Numbered from the stretch's first letter, positions 47,693 to 55,419 are shown. The stretch is DNA of 64,000 nucleotides from Methylacidimicrobium sp. B4 (GCF_017310545.1 NZ_CP066203.1:2232001-2296000); one strand, 5' to 3'. Program-made: numbers and translations. The notes: a model not told the origin generated them from the letters alone.

Positions 47693-48975
47693 GCGCTCAG
47701 CGCACAAGCGACTCACGCTGGCTCTTGCCGAGCGACACGGCCAGCGTGTTGGTGAAGGGAAATGATCCGCCTTTTCATCAATGTACATCCCGGTCCCTGC
47801 TTTTGGAGCGCTTTGCCGATCCCCGGAAAAGAGACCAAAGGAAGGAGTATCTGAAACGCATCTTCGACGCCAAGCCATGTCTGGCGGAGGAGAGGCGAAA
47901 TGCCTGGCTGGGATTCATCAACACGGCTTGCAAGCCCTGCGATCTCTTGTTTGGCCGTCTTAGATCGCGTCTTATGGTCAATATGGCGGGAGGGGTCATG
48001 GAAAATGCTGGCCTCTGTCTCGACCGCTTCGGGCTCCCCTACATCCCAGGGAGTGCCGTCAAGGGATGCGCGCGGCGAGCGGCAATCCATGCGCTTAGGC
48101 ATACACCTGTAGAGCAGGAAGAGCAGAAAGCGCACAAGGTCGACCGGCTCGTAGAGATTGCCTTGGTCTTCGGATGGACCGATGGCGACTGGTCCGATTC
48201 CTCTGACTTTGCTTATGGGTGCCAGGATGGAAAATCGGCGGCAATTCTAGAGAAGGCGGCGGAAAAGCTGTGGCAACGAATTTATGGAGATCGTCAGCCC
48301 AAAGGCAAGTTGCCGCAAGCGCTTCCCAACTTCGCAGGAAGCGTCCACTTCCTTCCGGCCCACCCCTACCGTCTAGCCGAGCGTGACCTGGAACTCGACG
48401 TGGTGACCTGTCACCATCCAGAATACTATCAAGGAAAGAAGAAGACTGCCTTTGACTGTGAATATCCGATCCCAGTGCTTTTTCTCACCGTGGCACCTGG
48501 GTCCATTTTCGTGTTTCCATTGCAAGCGGCTCGACACGGCGGAGAGGAGTGGACGGCGAAGGCACAAGCTTGGCTGAAAAGAGGCCTAGAGACGATGGGT
48601 ATCGGCGCTAAGACGGGGGCAGGTTACGGTTGGTGTGATTGTTCGGAACAAGTCCAGAAGAAGCATCAAGAGGAGATCGTGCAGCAGCGAGAAGAGCACG
48701 AACGCGCTCAGAAACGGGCCAGCCTTGAGCCGGATCCGGAGCGCCTGAATTCCTTTAAGAGCCTTAAAGAGGACAATCTTCGAGGGAAAATTAATGATTT
48801 CAAGGACGAAGAAGTCTATTGGACCAATCAAGACGACACGTACCAACTCTCGCTTTTTCACTATTTAACGAAGATTGATACACAAATTTACGAAAAGGAG
48901 CGGCACAACCCAAAGAGCAAAGTTCTCAGGGCCCTCAAAAATCTCGCCAAAAAGTTTGGAAAGACCCCGCCGTGA
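47689..48975 (+). CDS. cmr6: Type III-B CRISPR module protein Cmr6 with long C-terminal extension
   Basis: A RAMP subunit of 428 residues capping the Cas7 filament. The family core (about residues 60-315) shows ENAGLCLDRFGLPYIPGSAVKG, NFAGSVHFLPAHPY, LELDVVTCHHPEYY and the Gly-rich GIGAKTGAGYGW. The last 113 residues (QKKHQEEIVQQREEHERAQK onward) are highly charged and helical. They extend past the usual end of Cmr6, and their coding sequence is visibly AT-richer. The GTG start at 47689 overlaps the cmr5 stop (GTGA). Confidence 0.92.
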   Translation: MSAQRTSDSRWLLPSDTASVLVKGNDPPFHQCTSRSLLLERFADPRKRDQRKEYLKRIFDAKPCLAEERRNAWLGFINTACKPCDLLFGRLRSRLMVNMAGGVMENAGLCLDRFGLPYIPGSAVKGCARRAAIHALRHTPVEQEEQKAHKVDRLVEIALVFGWTDGDWSDSSDFAYGCQDGKSAAILEKAAEKLWQRIYGDRQPKGKLPQALPNFAGSVHFLPAHPYRLAERDLELDVVTCHHPEYYQGKKKTAFDCEYPIPVLFLTVAPGSIFVFPLQAARHGGEEWTAKAQAWLKRGLETMGIGAKTGAGYGWCDCSEQVQKKHQEEIVQQREEHERAQKRASLEPDPERLNSFKSLKEDNLRGKINDFKDEEVYWTNQDDTYQLSLFHYLTKIDTQIYEKERHNPKSKVLRALKNLAKKFGKTPP

Positions 48976-49859
48976 ATCCCGCCCCCTACGACTTTGAGTT
49001 TCTGACCCCATGCTTTTGCGGAGGTGCCGATCCCACCAAAGCCGAGCTTCGAGCCCCTTCGATTCGCGGGGCGCTCCGCTGGTGGTTTCGCGCTTTAGGC
49101 GGGACGCAAGAACAAGAAGAGCAGATCTTTGGAACCGTGAGGGATAAGGCGAAAGCCTCCTCGCTGGTGATTCGGGTGGAGAGGAAACCGTGCGGAGGCG
49201 AGGCCGATTGGGCGCAAAAGCCTCTCAAGCAGGATAATGGCGGCTATATCTGGTATTTTCTTGAAAAAGGAAATCGGTGGAGGAAGGAGGCCGCCCTCTA
49301 CCCAGGGAGCAAGGCCACCGTTGACGTTCTCTTCCGTCACCCTTTAGCTCCTGTAGATGAGGAAAAACTAAAGAAAGCCTGGGAAGCCTTTTGTCGCTTC
49401 GGTTCCATCGGTTATCGAGCGACCCGTGCCGCTGGCGCATTTCGTGTGGAGCGATTTGATGGGAGCTTAGAAGAGTACGAGCGCGCAGCGGAAACGATTC
49501 TCAAGCCCGCCGGATTCGTCGTGCTGTTCTTTCCAGATAAGCGCAAGAATTGGCGAAGTATTGCTCGCTTTGCGGAAGAAAAGCTAAAAGATCCTCTTCG
49601 GACAAACTTCCCCGGATCCTGCCCTAGCCCGCTAGGCAGTGCAGATCCTCGCCAAACCAGCGCCGTCTATCTCCGACCATTGAAGGTTGGAGCGGAGGAC
49701 TACTACCTCATGGCCTTCGAGGCTCCGCATGATCGAGTCGTTGGAGAGAAGAGTAGATTGAACAAGAATGGAGAGAATGAGGAAAATAAATCCGTCTTGA
49801 ATTTAGTGTTTCACGATCCGGCTCCCTATGGTGGTGGCAGGGGAACGATTCGGCCTTAA
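48972..49859 (+). CDS. cmr1: Type III-B CRISPR module protein Cmr1
   Basis: A RAMP subunit of 295 residues at the 3' end of the crRNA. The N-terminus FEFLTPCFCGGADPTKAELRAPSIRGALRWWFRA is the Cmr1 hallmark. FGSIGYRATRAAGAF is the Gly-rich loop in the middle. It is at the short end for the family. GTG 48972 overlaps the cmr6 stop. The order cmr2-3-4-5-6-1 is one of the common bacterial arrangements. Confidence 0.92.
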   Translation: MNPAPYDFEFLTPCFCGGADPTKAELRAPSIRGALRWWFRALGGTQEQEEQIFGTVRDKAKASSLVIRVERKPCGGEADWAQKPLKQDNGGYIWYFLEKGNRWRKEAALYPGSKATVDVLFRHPLAPVDEEKLKKAWEAFCRFGSIGYRATRAAGAFRVERFDGSLEEYERAAETILKPAGFVVLFFPDKRKNWRSIARFAEEKLKDPLRTNFPGSCPSPLGSADPRQTSAVYLRPLKVGAEDYYLMAFEAPHDRVVGEKSRLNKNGENEENKSVLNLVFHDPAPYGGGRGTIRP

Positions 49860-49865
49860 ACCAGA

Positions 49866-49886
49866 ATGACTAGTGACTGGTGACTC
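49866..49886 (+). repeat. Three tandem heptamers TGACTNG at the start of the Card1 gene
   Basis: TGACTAG, TGACTGG and TGACTCG follow one another without gaps. They span the cmr1-card1 junction and include the GTG start codon of the next gene (49880). Confidence 0.6.
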
Positions 49887-51082
49887 GTCCTTTCCCTATA
49901 GAACATCCAATATTGCTAACCCTGGCTAGCCGCCAGATCTGGCCGCAGATCCTTGCCGTCTTGCATATCGGGCCAACGAACGTGCTCTTGCTCCACAGCG
50001 AGAATAGGCCCGAGTCAAAGGATCCTGCGCAGCGGCTTAAGCGCTTTTTTGATGCCTCCGGGCTTGTTTCCAAGGGACGGACCAGAATGCAAGAGATTCC
50101 CTATCACGATTTCGAAGGCATTCTGCACGCCCTTGATCGACTAGAAGTCGATCCGCAAAAGAGTCTCCTTCACTTCACGGGAGGGAATAAGCTGATGGCG
50201 ATGGCGGCTTTCCAATGGGCGAGGCGCCGGGGGATAACGTCGTTCTATCTCGAACGGGGCAATCGGCTGATCTGGTTTACCCCGGACGAAGGGAGAATCA
50301 ACGTATGCGGGAAGGAGTTGGACGGCAGCATCGCCGATGATTTGGATCCGTTGGAGCTTCTTCGCTGCCAAATCGAGGCTTCGGAGCTGGAGAGAAGAGG
50401 CGAACTCCTCCAGTTGAACGAAGAAGGACGCGCGCTTTCCTTAGAGGAGCTTTCTCGTCGCTGCAAATTCGGAGAGGACCTGCGGAGCCTTTTGTCTATC
50501 GAAGATCGGCACGAAGCAGATAAAAAAGCGAAGCAAGGCGATCGTCTCGAATATAATACGGCCGCTGTGCTCCTCAAGCTCGGGGTCCACCGTGTACGAC
50601 GAAGCCTCCGGCTCAAGGTCAAGAGCTCATTCGGAGTTTCGACCTCCAAGCCTCACGAGGAGATCGACTTGCTCTTTACTCACGGAGGGAGGCTCTGGCT
50701 TGTGGACTGCAAAGACGAACAACCCGTCGAAGGATTGGTCGACAAGCTGGAGAGAGAATTGAAAAGGAGAGGTATTAGGACCGAAGAGAAAGAACTTGCC
50801 GATCGGCTCAGCCGAATTCGGGAGGAGCTTCACATGGGGCAGGTCAAGACGTTGAAACTTGATCTTTTGGCGGTCCAGAATGCTGGGGGATTGCTCGGGC
50901 AAACCATCTGCGTTAGGAGGAGCGCTATGCCCGAAGAGGTTGCGGCCTATGCCAAGCAAAAGAGGATCGAGGTGGTTCTCTCCTCTCAGTTGGTCCCCGG
51001 CCTAAAGGCGCTGCTGCAGCCCAAAAGTCCTGCGAAACCTGAGGATCTGCAGGACCTTCGAAAGACATTAGGGCAGCGATGA
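49880..51082 (+). CDS. CARF-domain nuclease, Card1/Can2 type (DUF1887)
   Basis: A 400-residue cyclic-oligoadenylate sensor and effector. The N-terminal CARF domain (about residues 1-150) has the DUF1887 motif LLHFTGGNKLMAMA near residue 97. A winged-helix-like linker with EEGRALSLEELSRRCKFGEDL follows. The C-terminal PD-(D/E)xK nuclease domain has GDRLEYNTAAVL (E224), KPHEEIDLLF (D263) and LWLVDCKDE (D276, K278). Card1 homologues are activated by cA4 and cleave ssDNA and RNA. GTG 49880 is the first usable in-frame start and lacks a clear Shine-Dalgarno. It follows cmr1 after 20 bases, so it belongs to the operon. Confidence 0.88.
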   Translation: MTRPFPIEHPILLTLASRQIWPQILAVLHIGPTNVLLLHSENRPESKDPAQRLKRFFDASGLVSKGRTRMQEIPYHDFEGILHALDRLEVDPQKSLLHFTGGNKLMAMAAFQWARRRGITSFYLERGNRLIWFTPDEGRINVCGKELDGSIADDLDPLELLRCQIEASELERRGELLQLNEEGRALSLEELSRRCKFGEDLRSLLSIEDRHEADKKAKQGDRLEYNTAAVLLKLGVHRVRRSLRLKVKSSFGVSTSKPHEEIDLLFTHGGRLWLVDCKDEQPVEGLVDKLERELKRRGIRTEEKELADRLSRIREELHMGQVKTLKLDLLAVQNAGGLLGQTICVRRSAMPEEVAAYAKQKRIEVVLSSQLVPGLKALLQPKSPAKPEDLQDLRKTLGQR

Positions 51083-51156
51083 CCGATGTTGCCACTTCCT
51101 CGTGCAGCGCGGCCGGACCAAAGTGGGACACGACGCTCTAGCTATTGAGAAGTTTT

Positions 51157-52092
51157 ATGCAAAACCTAAGCCTCTCCCTTCTGTCTCCTCCTGAGCCATT
51201 TCAGATCCTCGTTATCCATCTGCCTGGAAATGGGATCGCCGACCCCAAGGAGCTTGCCGGAGTCTCCTTGCCAGAGAGAGTGGATCATCAAAAGGGGCTG
51301 ATCCTTTATGGGAGGGGCCCCATTTGGCTTTACGCCTATTTGATCCACTTATCCCATCCCTCGCGTTGGGCGGCCATCTACGATCCGCGCTTCGGAGGAA
51401 TCGTCGTGCAAGCTCATCATCCAGAAGCTCCTTCCGTAGGTGCGATCATACCCCGGGAGTCGATCGAGCGCTATGTGCCGCGCCAGACGGAATCCGCTCT
51501 TACAAAGAGGAGCGCGGCGGAAAGCCCAAGGCATCGGGTCATTGCGATCGTGGGTCCGCCGCATAGCGGGAAATCGGTCTTTCTGTGGTGGTTATACAAT
51601 ACGCTGTCCAAGCGAGTGCCGGCTGCAGTCTTCCACGACCAAGTCTTCATCGTCCGGGCCTGCCCAGATGGAGAAGGCAACTGGTTTCATGAAATCTCGG
51701 GGAGTAACGAGACACTCCGCTTCAAGAATCAATGGGACGCGGATTTTGTGGCTAAGATCGTGGAACACATTCGGGGGCTATCTCTCGCAAAGGTTCTTCT
51801 TCTGGTGGATTGCGGCGGAAAGATTGACCGATTCAATCAAGCCATTCTCAATGCCTGCACGGATGCCCTCATTGTTTCCAGGGAGGACGAGGCGATCGCG
51901 GAGTGGCGCGGTGTTGCAAAGTCTTGCGAGCTGCGGATCATTGCGGAAGTCAAGTCGATCCTAGAGCCCGGCAGCTCGGTTTTGTCCGAGAGCCCCCTTC
52001 GCCTCCGTATCGGTGGCCTCATTCGGGGCGCGTCCCCTGGCGAGCTTCCTGAGCCGCTGATCGCGCACGTAATCTCGGTGGTCAATCCGTAG
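51157..52092 (+). CDS. csx3: Csx3 (Crn3-type ring nuclease) fused to an AAA/P-loop ATPase domain
   Basis: A 311-residue fusion. Residues 1-100 show the Csx3 fold pattern (LILYGRGPIWLYAYLIHL, WAAIYDPRFGGIVVQAH, GAII). Residues 125-311 are a P-loop ATPase with Walker A GPPHSGKS (133-140) and Walker B VLLLVDCGG. Csx3 is known as a ring nuclease that degrades cA4; the function of the fused ATPase is not established. ATG 51157 is preferred over TTG 51145. A 74-base gap separates it from card1. Placing signal sensor and signal eraser side by side supports a cA4-based response. Confidence 0.85.
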   Translation: MQNLSLSLLSPPEPFQILVIHLPGNGIADPKELAGVSLPERVDHQKGLILYGRGPIWLYAYLIHLSHPSRWAAIYDPRFGGIVVQAHHPEAPSVGAIIPRESIERYVPRQTESALTKRSAAESPRHRVIAIVGPPHSGKSVFLWWLYNTLSKRVPAAVFHDQVFIVRACPDGEGNWFHEISGSNETLRFKNQWDADFVAKIVEHIRGLSLAKVLLLVDCGGKIDRFNQAILNACTDALIVSREDEAIAEWRGVAKSCELRIIAEVKSILEPGSSVLSESPLRLRIGGLIRGASPGELPEPLIAHVISVVNP

Positions 52093-52384
52093 CAACTGGG
52101 CTAGACCCGCTTTCTCTAGGGTTGGAGGAGAGATGTCAGGCTGGCCTCTCACAAAGGCCACATCTTCTCTAGATTGGTTGAGGATGCCGCCAAGCCTCTG
52201 ACAGGCACCATCAAGCAGGGATGCGCTGGCGGTGTGCGCAGCGGGCTTTGCGAAGCAAGCCCAATGGCCGCCCATCGTCGGCCTAAGGGACGCAGGATAG
52301 GGGTCTGACCAGAGCCCTATGCAGTTGGCGCATTCCTCGGCCGTGGAGGACCTCGAAACCAACCAGCGGCTTGGGCCCTGATCG
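52093..52384. other. Spacer between csx3 and the IS element, no gene recognised
   Basis: Between the csx3 stop and the left IS end there is no CRISPR repeat, tRNA or recognisable gene. The minus strand stays open here (for example ASASLLDGACQRLGGILNQ) but matches no family I know, and I cannot identify the missing part of cas1 in any frame. It may be degraded sequence left after a rearrangement. Confidence 0.4.
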
Positions 52385-52413
52385 AGTTGTGTATCGTCCT
52401 TTCTGTAAATTCT
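52385..52413 (+). repeat. Left terminal inverted repeat of the IS256-family element
   Basis: Begins AGTTGTGTATCGTCC and continues into TTTCTGTAAATTC. It is nearly identical to the reverse complement of 53753-53781. Confidence 0.75.
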
Positions 52414-52487
52414 CTTCCAGCCGCTGGCTGGCTGGTTTGCCCAGCGCAATCATGATGCCATGACTTTGACAAAGGAGCGTAACGATC

Positions 52488-53654
52488 ATGGTAATGCGAG
52501 TCGAAACAAACCCTTTGGAAGCAGCCTATGCGGTGCTACTCGAGCATGGGCTGGATGGCGCAGGCGAAGCCTTGCGCATTTTGGTGAATGAAGCGGCCAA
52601 AATTGAACGGGTCGAGTTTCTCGGCGCCAGGCCCTACGAGCGCACCGCAGCCCGGCGCGACTGGGCCAACGGTTATAAGCCCAAGACGGTGCTGACCAAG
52701 CTGGGCGAGCTCACCTTCGAGGTACCGCAAGTGCGTTCTGGCGACTTCTATCCTTCTGCGCTCGAGAAAGGCACCCGCACCGATCAGGCGGTGAATCTGG
52801 CCTTGGCCGAGATGTACGTCCAGGGCGTCTCCACCCGGCGGGTGATCGACGTGTTGCAGCGGCTCTTGGGGCCGGAGATCAAGCTTTCTTCAGCCCAGGT
52901 CAGTCGCGCTGCCGCCAGACTCGATGAAGGGCTCAAGGCCTGGCGGGAACGCCCGTTGGGCGAGGTGCCTTATCTCTTTCTGGACGCCCGCTATGAGAAG
53001 GTGCGCCTGGAAGGACGGATCGTCGATTGCGCGGTACTGATTGCAGTGGGTATCGAGGCAACGGGCAAGCGCCGGGTGCTGGGCTGCGAGGTGGCTACAT
53101 CGGAAGCGGAGATCAACTGGCGCCGCTTCCTGGAAAGCCTCCTTGCCCGTGGATTGAAGGGGGTCAAGCTCATCGTTGCCGACGACCACGCGGGACTGAA
53201 GGCCGCGCGCCGTGCAGTGTTGCCTTCCGTGCCCTGGCAGCGCTGCCAGTTCCACCTGCAGCAAAACGCCGGTCAGTTTGTCACGCGCCAAGAAGCGAAG
53301 AAGACCGTTGCCCGGCAGCTGCGCACGATCTTCAATGCGCCGGATCGAAGCGAGGCCCAGCGGCTGTTACGGGAGGCGCTTGCGCAATGGCGCACGGAGC
53401 ATCCCAAGCTCGGGGAGTGGGCTGAGGAAGCCATACCAGAAAGCCTGACCGTCTTCGACTTCCCTGTCGAGCACCGCGTGCGGCTGCGCACCACCAACGG
53501 CCTGGAGCGCATCAACCGGGAACTCAGACGCCGCACCCGGGTGGCAAGCATCTTCCCCAATCCCGAATCGTGCCTGCGGCTCATTTCCGCCCTGCTGGCC
53601 GAACTCGACGACGAGTGGATGACCGGCAAGGTCTATCTCAACCCCAACCCGTAA
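52488..53654 (+). CDS. IS256 family transposase
   Basis: A full-length DDE transposase of 388 residues. The Mutator/IS256 pattern is visible: VPQVRSGDFYP near residue 75, LALAEMYVQGVSTRRV, the first Asp in YLFLDARYEKVR, the second in KLIVADDHAGLKAARR, PWQRCQFHLQQNA (the CxxH region), and the Glu in TTNGLERINRELRRR. No stop or frameshift is seen, so the element may be active. ATG 52488 or 52494 could start it. It lies between csx3 and a truncated cas1. Confidence 0.95.
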   Translation: MVMRVETNPLEAAYAVLLEHGLDGAGEALRILVNEAAKIERVEFLGARPYERTAARRDWANGYKPKTVLTKLGELTFEVPQVRSGDFYPSALEKGTRTDQAVNLALAEMYVQGVSTRRVIDVLQRLLGPEIKLSSAQVSRAAARLDEGLKAWRERPLGEVPYLFLDARYEKVRLEGRIVDCAVLIAVGIEATGKRRVLGCEVATSEAEINWRRFLESLLARGLKGVKLIVADDHAGLKAARRAVLPSVPWQRCQFHLQQNAGQFVTRQEAKKTVARQLRTIFNAPDRSEAQRLLREALAQWRTEHPKLGEWAEEAIPESLTVFDFPVEHRVRLRTTNGLERINRELRRRTRVASIFPNPESCLRLISALLAELDDEWMTGKVYLNPNP

Positions 53655-53678
53655 CCCAGGCATCATGATCTGCTGCGC

Positions 53679-53703
53679 GGAAATTTACAGAAAAGGAGTT
53701 GCA
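53679..53703 (-). repeat. Extra partial copy of the IS terminal sequence
   Basis: GGAAATTTACAGAAAAGGAG resembles the right inverted repeat 75 bases further on (GGAATTTACAGAAAGAACG). It lies between the transposase stop and the true right end, so the element has two end-like sites on this side. Confidence 0.5.
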
Positions 53704-53752
53704 CCATCCACCATGACCGCTGCCCGGCGAGCTTTCAGCCTACTGCTGAAAA

Positions 53753-53781
53753 GGAATTTACAGAAAGAACGATACGCAACT
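53753..53781 (-). repeat. Right terminal inverted repeat of the IS256-family element
   Basis: Reverse complement reads AGTTGCGTATCGTTC then TTTCTGTAAATTC, matching the left end with two mismatches. It supplies the last codons and the stop of the truncated cas1 reading frame. Confidence 0.75.
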
Positions 53782-53964
53782 TTCCGCCAAAGCCGGGGAG
53801 GTGAGGGAAACGGTCTCTTCGATCGTAAGCCGGTCGAGATCGGCGATTGGAATTTCCCGCAGCACCTCCGGGTTGTCGGCTCCATTTCCAGAGCCGAGAA
53901 CGACCAGCCGTTCGGAGAGGAGCCCGAGCTTCGTATAGCTCTGAACGATACAGGCGCTGGGCAT
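53782..53964 (-). pseudogene. cas1: cas1, N-terminal fragment truncated by the IS256-family element
   Basis: The minus-strand frame starts at ATG 53964 behind a strong GGAAGGAGG. It encodes about 61 residues with the Cas1 N-terminal beta-domain pattern: KLGLLSERLVVLG, VLREIPIADLDRLTI and VSLTSPALAE. The frame then runs into the IS end (SCVSFFL, stop). The catalytic C-terminal domain with the metal-binding Glu/His/Asp residues is missing and is not recognisable beyond the IS. Cas1 is the integrase of spacer acquisition, so this copy cannot work. It lies downstream of the NE0113-type CARF gene on the same strand (163-base gap). Confidence 0.8.
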
Positions 53965-54127
53965 GGGGAGTCCTCCTTCCCGGAATTTTCGCTTTTAGGG
54001 AAGCTCGGGGCTTCCGCCTTCCCCGTTTACTCCTTACGTTACGCTCGAGGGAGAGATTTCGCCGCTTCGGTGACGTCCGAGGACATCGGGACTCGCTATC
54101 CAGGAGGACGCCTCGGAGATTGCAGGA

Positions 54128-55333
54128 TCAAGCTGGGATGACATCGATGCCGAAGGATCCGCGGCGGGGCAAGAGGTAATCCAGCTCCGCGGTAAAACCA
54201 GCAGCCTTCAGCTTCCGTCGCAAGGAGCTGAGAAGCTTCCGGAGATCTTCGGTGTCGCATTTTTCCCATCCGCGCGCCGCCTGGTGCTGGAAGGATCCCT
54301 CGGGATGGTCTTTGGCCCACCGGCTCCGGAATTGGTTCAGGGCATCGATCGCGTTCTTCTGTGCGAGAAATGGACGTGTGCCCTTCCGGGGGCAGTCGAG
54401 GAGGAACGCATAGAGAAGATGCTCCCGTCCGGAAAGACCAACAAGGCTCCCATTGACCTCGAGCGTGGGTCGATCGTGGCCAAGGGTAATGCGAGGTTTC
54501 TGGGTCAAAGAGGCAAGTTGTTGCGAGCAAGAACGAACCAAAGCGGTGAAGTGACCGGGAAAGGAGCCGATTTGGCGCGGGAAGAGCAGGCGGAGGGGAA
54601 CAAAAGGAAGATCGGCAAGCTCAATGCGAGCAGCATCGGAAGATACAGCTTGAACGCCCCCGGTCTTGGGATCCCGATAGGTGTGCTCGAGCGGCGGCTT
54701 GGTGGGAAAGAAGAACGAGGGGGAAAGCCCGGGGGAATCGAATGGTTCGCTGACGAGGACATGGGTGATGCGGTCTTCGGGCCTGCCCAAGAGCGAGACA
54801 CAGGCATAAAGGAGCGCGCTCATGCTCTTCCTTCCGCCGGCGACCGACGCGATGAGGAGCGTATCGGGGTTTTCTGTGATCCCGCGAATCTCTTCCAGGA
54901 GAGCGTCGGCAAGGGCCTCGTTGTCCAAAGCGGTGCGAACGTCCTCGATCCCGCGCATTCTGCCTTCATCGGCTACAGGCCGTCCCAAGACCTGGATCTC
55001 CTCAAGGATCAGCAGATGAGACTGCTGACGCCGATCGCGCAAGAGGCTCCGACGAAGCGTCTCCCACACCGAACGCTCGCCGAAAGCGGGGGATACGGAA
55101 TGAAGCTGCTCCTCCGCGCAACGCTTTCCCGCGGCGGTGGTGAGGATCCGAACTCGATGGGGGATGAGGGCGGGCTGCTCGTGCGCTAAGGCCCAGACGG
55201 TTTCGGTCACGACGGCGGGCGTCATTCCGGTTACCGCAAGCAAGACGATCTCCTTCGGCGGCCTGTGGGGAGCCGTTGGGGCGGGGTGGAGCCGGATCGA
55301 TTGGTGTCCGGCATCGGATCGGGGCGGGGTCAT
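54128..55333 (-). CDS. NE0113-family CRISPR-associated CARF protein with winged-helix-like C-terminus
   Basis: A 401-residue protein. The N-terminal part matches the Cas_NE0113 (TIGR02584) family: EIVLLAVTGMTPAVVTETVWAL near residue 28, LLIASVAGGRKSMSALLYACVSLL near residue 158, and HVLVSEPF. This is a CARF-type nucleotide-sensing fold, annotated in some databases as a Csm6-like ring nuclease. Residues 280-401 (ITLGHDRPTLEVNGSLVGLS ... LRKLLSSLRRKLKAAG) look like a winged-helix DNA-binding domain rather than a HEPN nuclease; no RxxxxH motif is clear. A regulatory role is inferred. ATG 55333 is weakly supported, but homology needs a start before residue 28. Confidence 0.82.
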   Translation of the reverse strand: MTPPRSDAGHQSIRLHPAPTAPHRPPKEIVLLAVTGMTPAVVTETVWALAHEQPALIPHRVRILTTAAGKRCAEEQLHSVSPAFGERSVWETLRRSLLRDRRQQSHLLILEEIQVLGRPVADEGRMRGIEDVRTALDNEALADALLEEIRGITENPDTLLIASVAGGRKSMSALLYACVSLLGRPEDRITHVLVSEPFDSPGLSPSFFFPTKPPLEHTYRDPKTGGVQAVSSDAARIELADLPFVPLRLLFPRQIGSFPGHFTALVRSCSQQLASLTQKPRITLGHDRPTLEVNGSLVGLSGREHLLYAFLLDCPRKGTRPFLAQKNAIDALNQFRSRWAKDHPEGSFQHQAARGWEKCDTEDLRKLLSSLRRKLKAAGFTAELDYLLPRRGSFGIDVIPA

Positions 55334-55419
55334 GCTCGGAAATTGGAGGAGCGCGATCGCCTAAGAGGCAAGCCTTATTCTCCGTCCTCGTCTAGGTTCA
55401 ACGCAGCCGATCGAGCGCC

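Larger units (their letters stand above)
52385..53781 (+). mobile_element. IS256-family insertion sequence, about 1.4 kb
   Basis: Bounded by imperfect inverted repeats starting AGTTGYGTATCGTYCTTTC and continuing TGTAAATTC: left 52385-52413, right 53753-53781 on the complementary strand, with two mismatches over 29 bases. It carries one full transposase gene. The eight-base flanks (CCTGATCG and TTCCGCCA) do not match, so no target duplication is visible. The right end lies directly against codon 61 of a truncated cas1. Confidence 0.85.

Noticed and set aside
50660-50720. Card1 nuclease site called inactive because the usual Glu is Asp (VDCK rather than VECK)
   Set aside because: The motif of this superfamily is (D/E)xK, and the other residues (E224, D263, K278) are present, so activity is likely retained.
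52093-52449. Open minus-strand frame left of the IS as the missing 3' part of cas1
   Set aside because: None of the three minus frames shows the Cas1 catalytic-domain motifs. A short stretch (PLVGFEVLHGRG) is only vaguely reminiscent of the Cas1 segment around GFLH, so I do not claim it.
53665-54141. Plus-strand frame between the IS and the CARF gene
   Set aside because: It lies opposite the cas1 fragment, which has a strong ribosome-binding site and family motifs; the plus frame has neither.
41292-55419. CRISPR repeat-spacer array within the Cas island
   Set aside because: I looked through all gaps near the cmr genes, the IS and the CARF gene and found no regularly spaced direct repeats of 25-40 bases.
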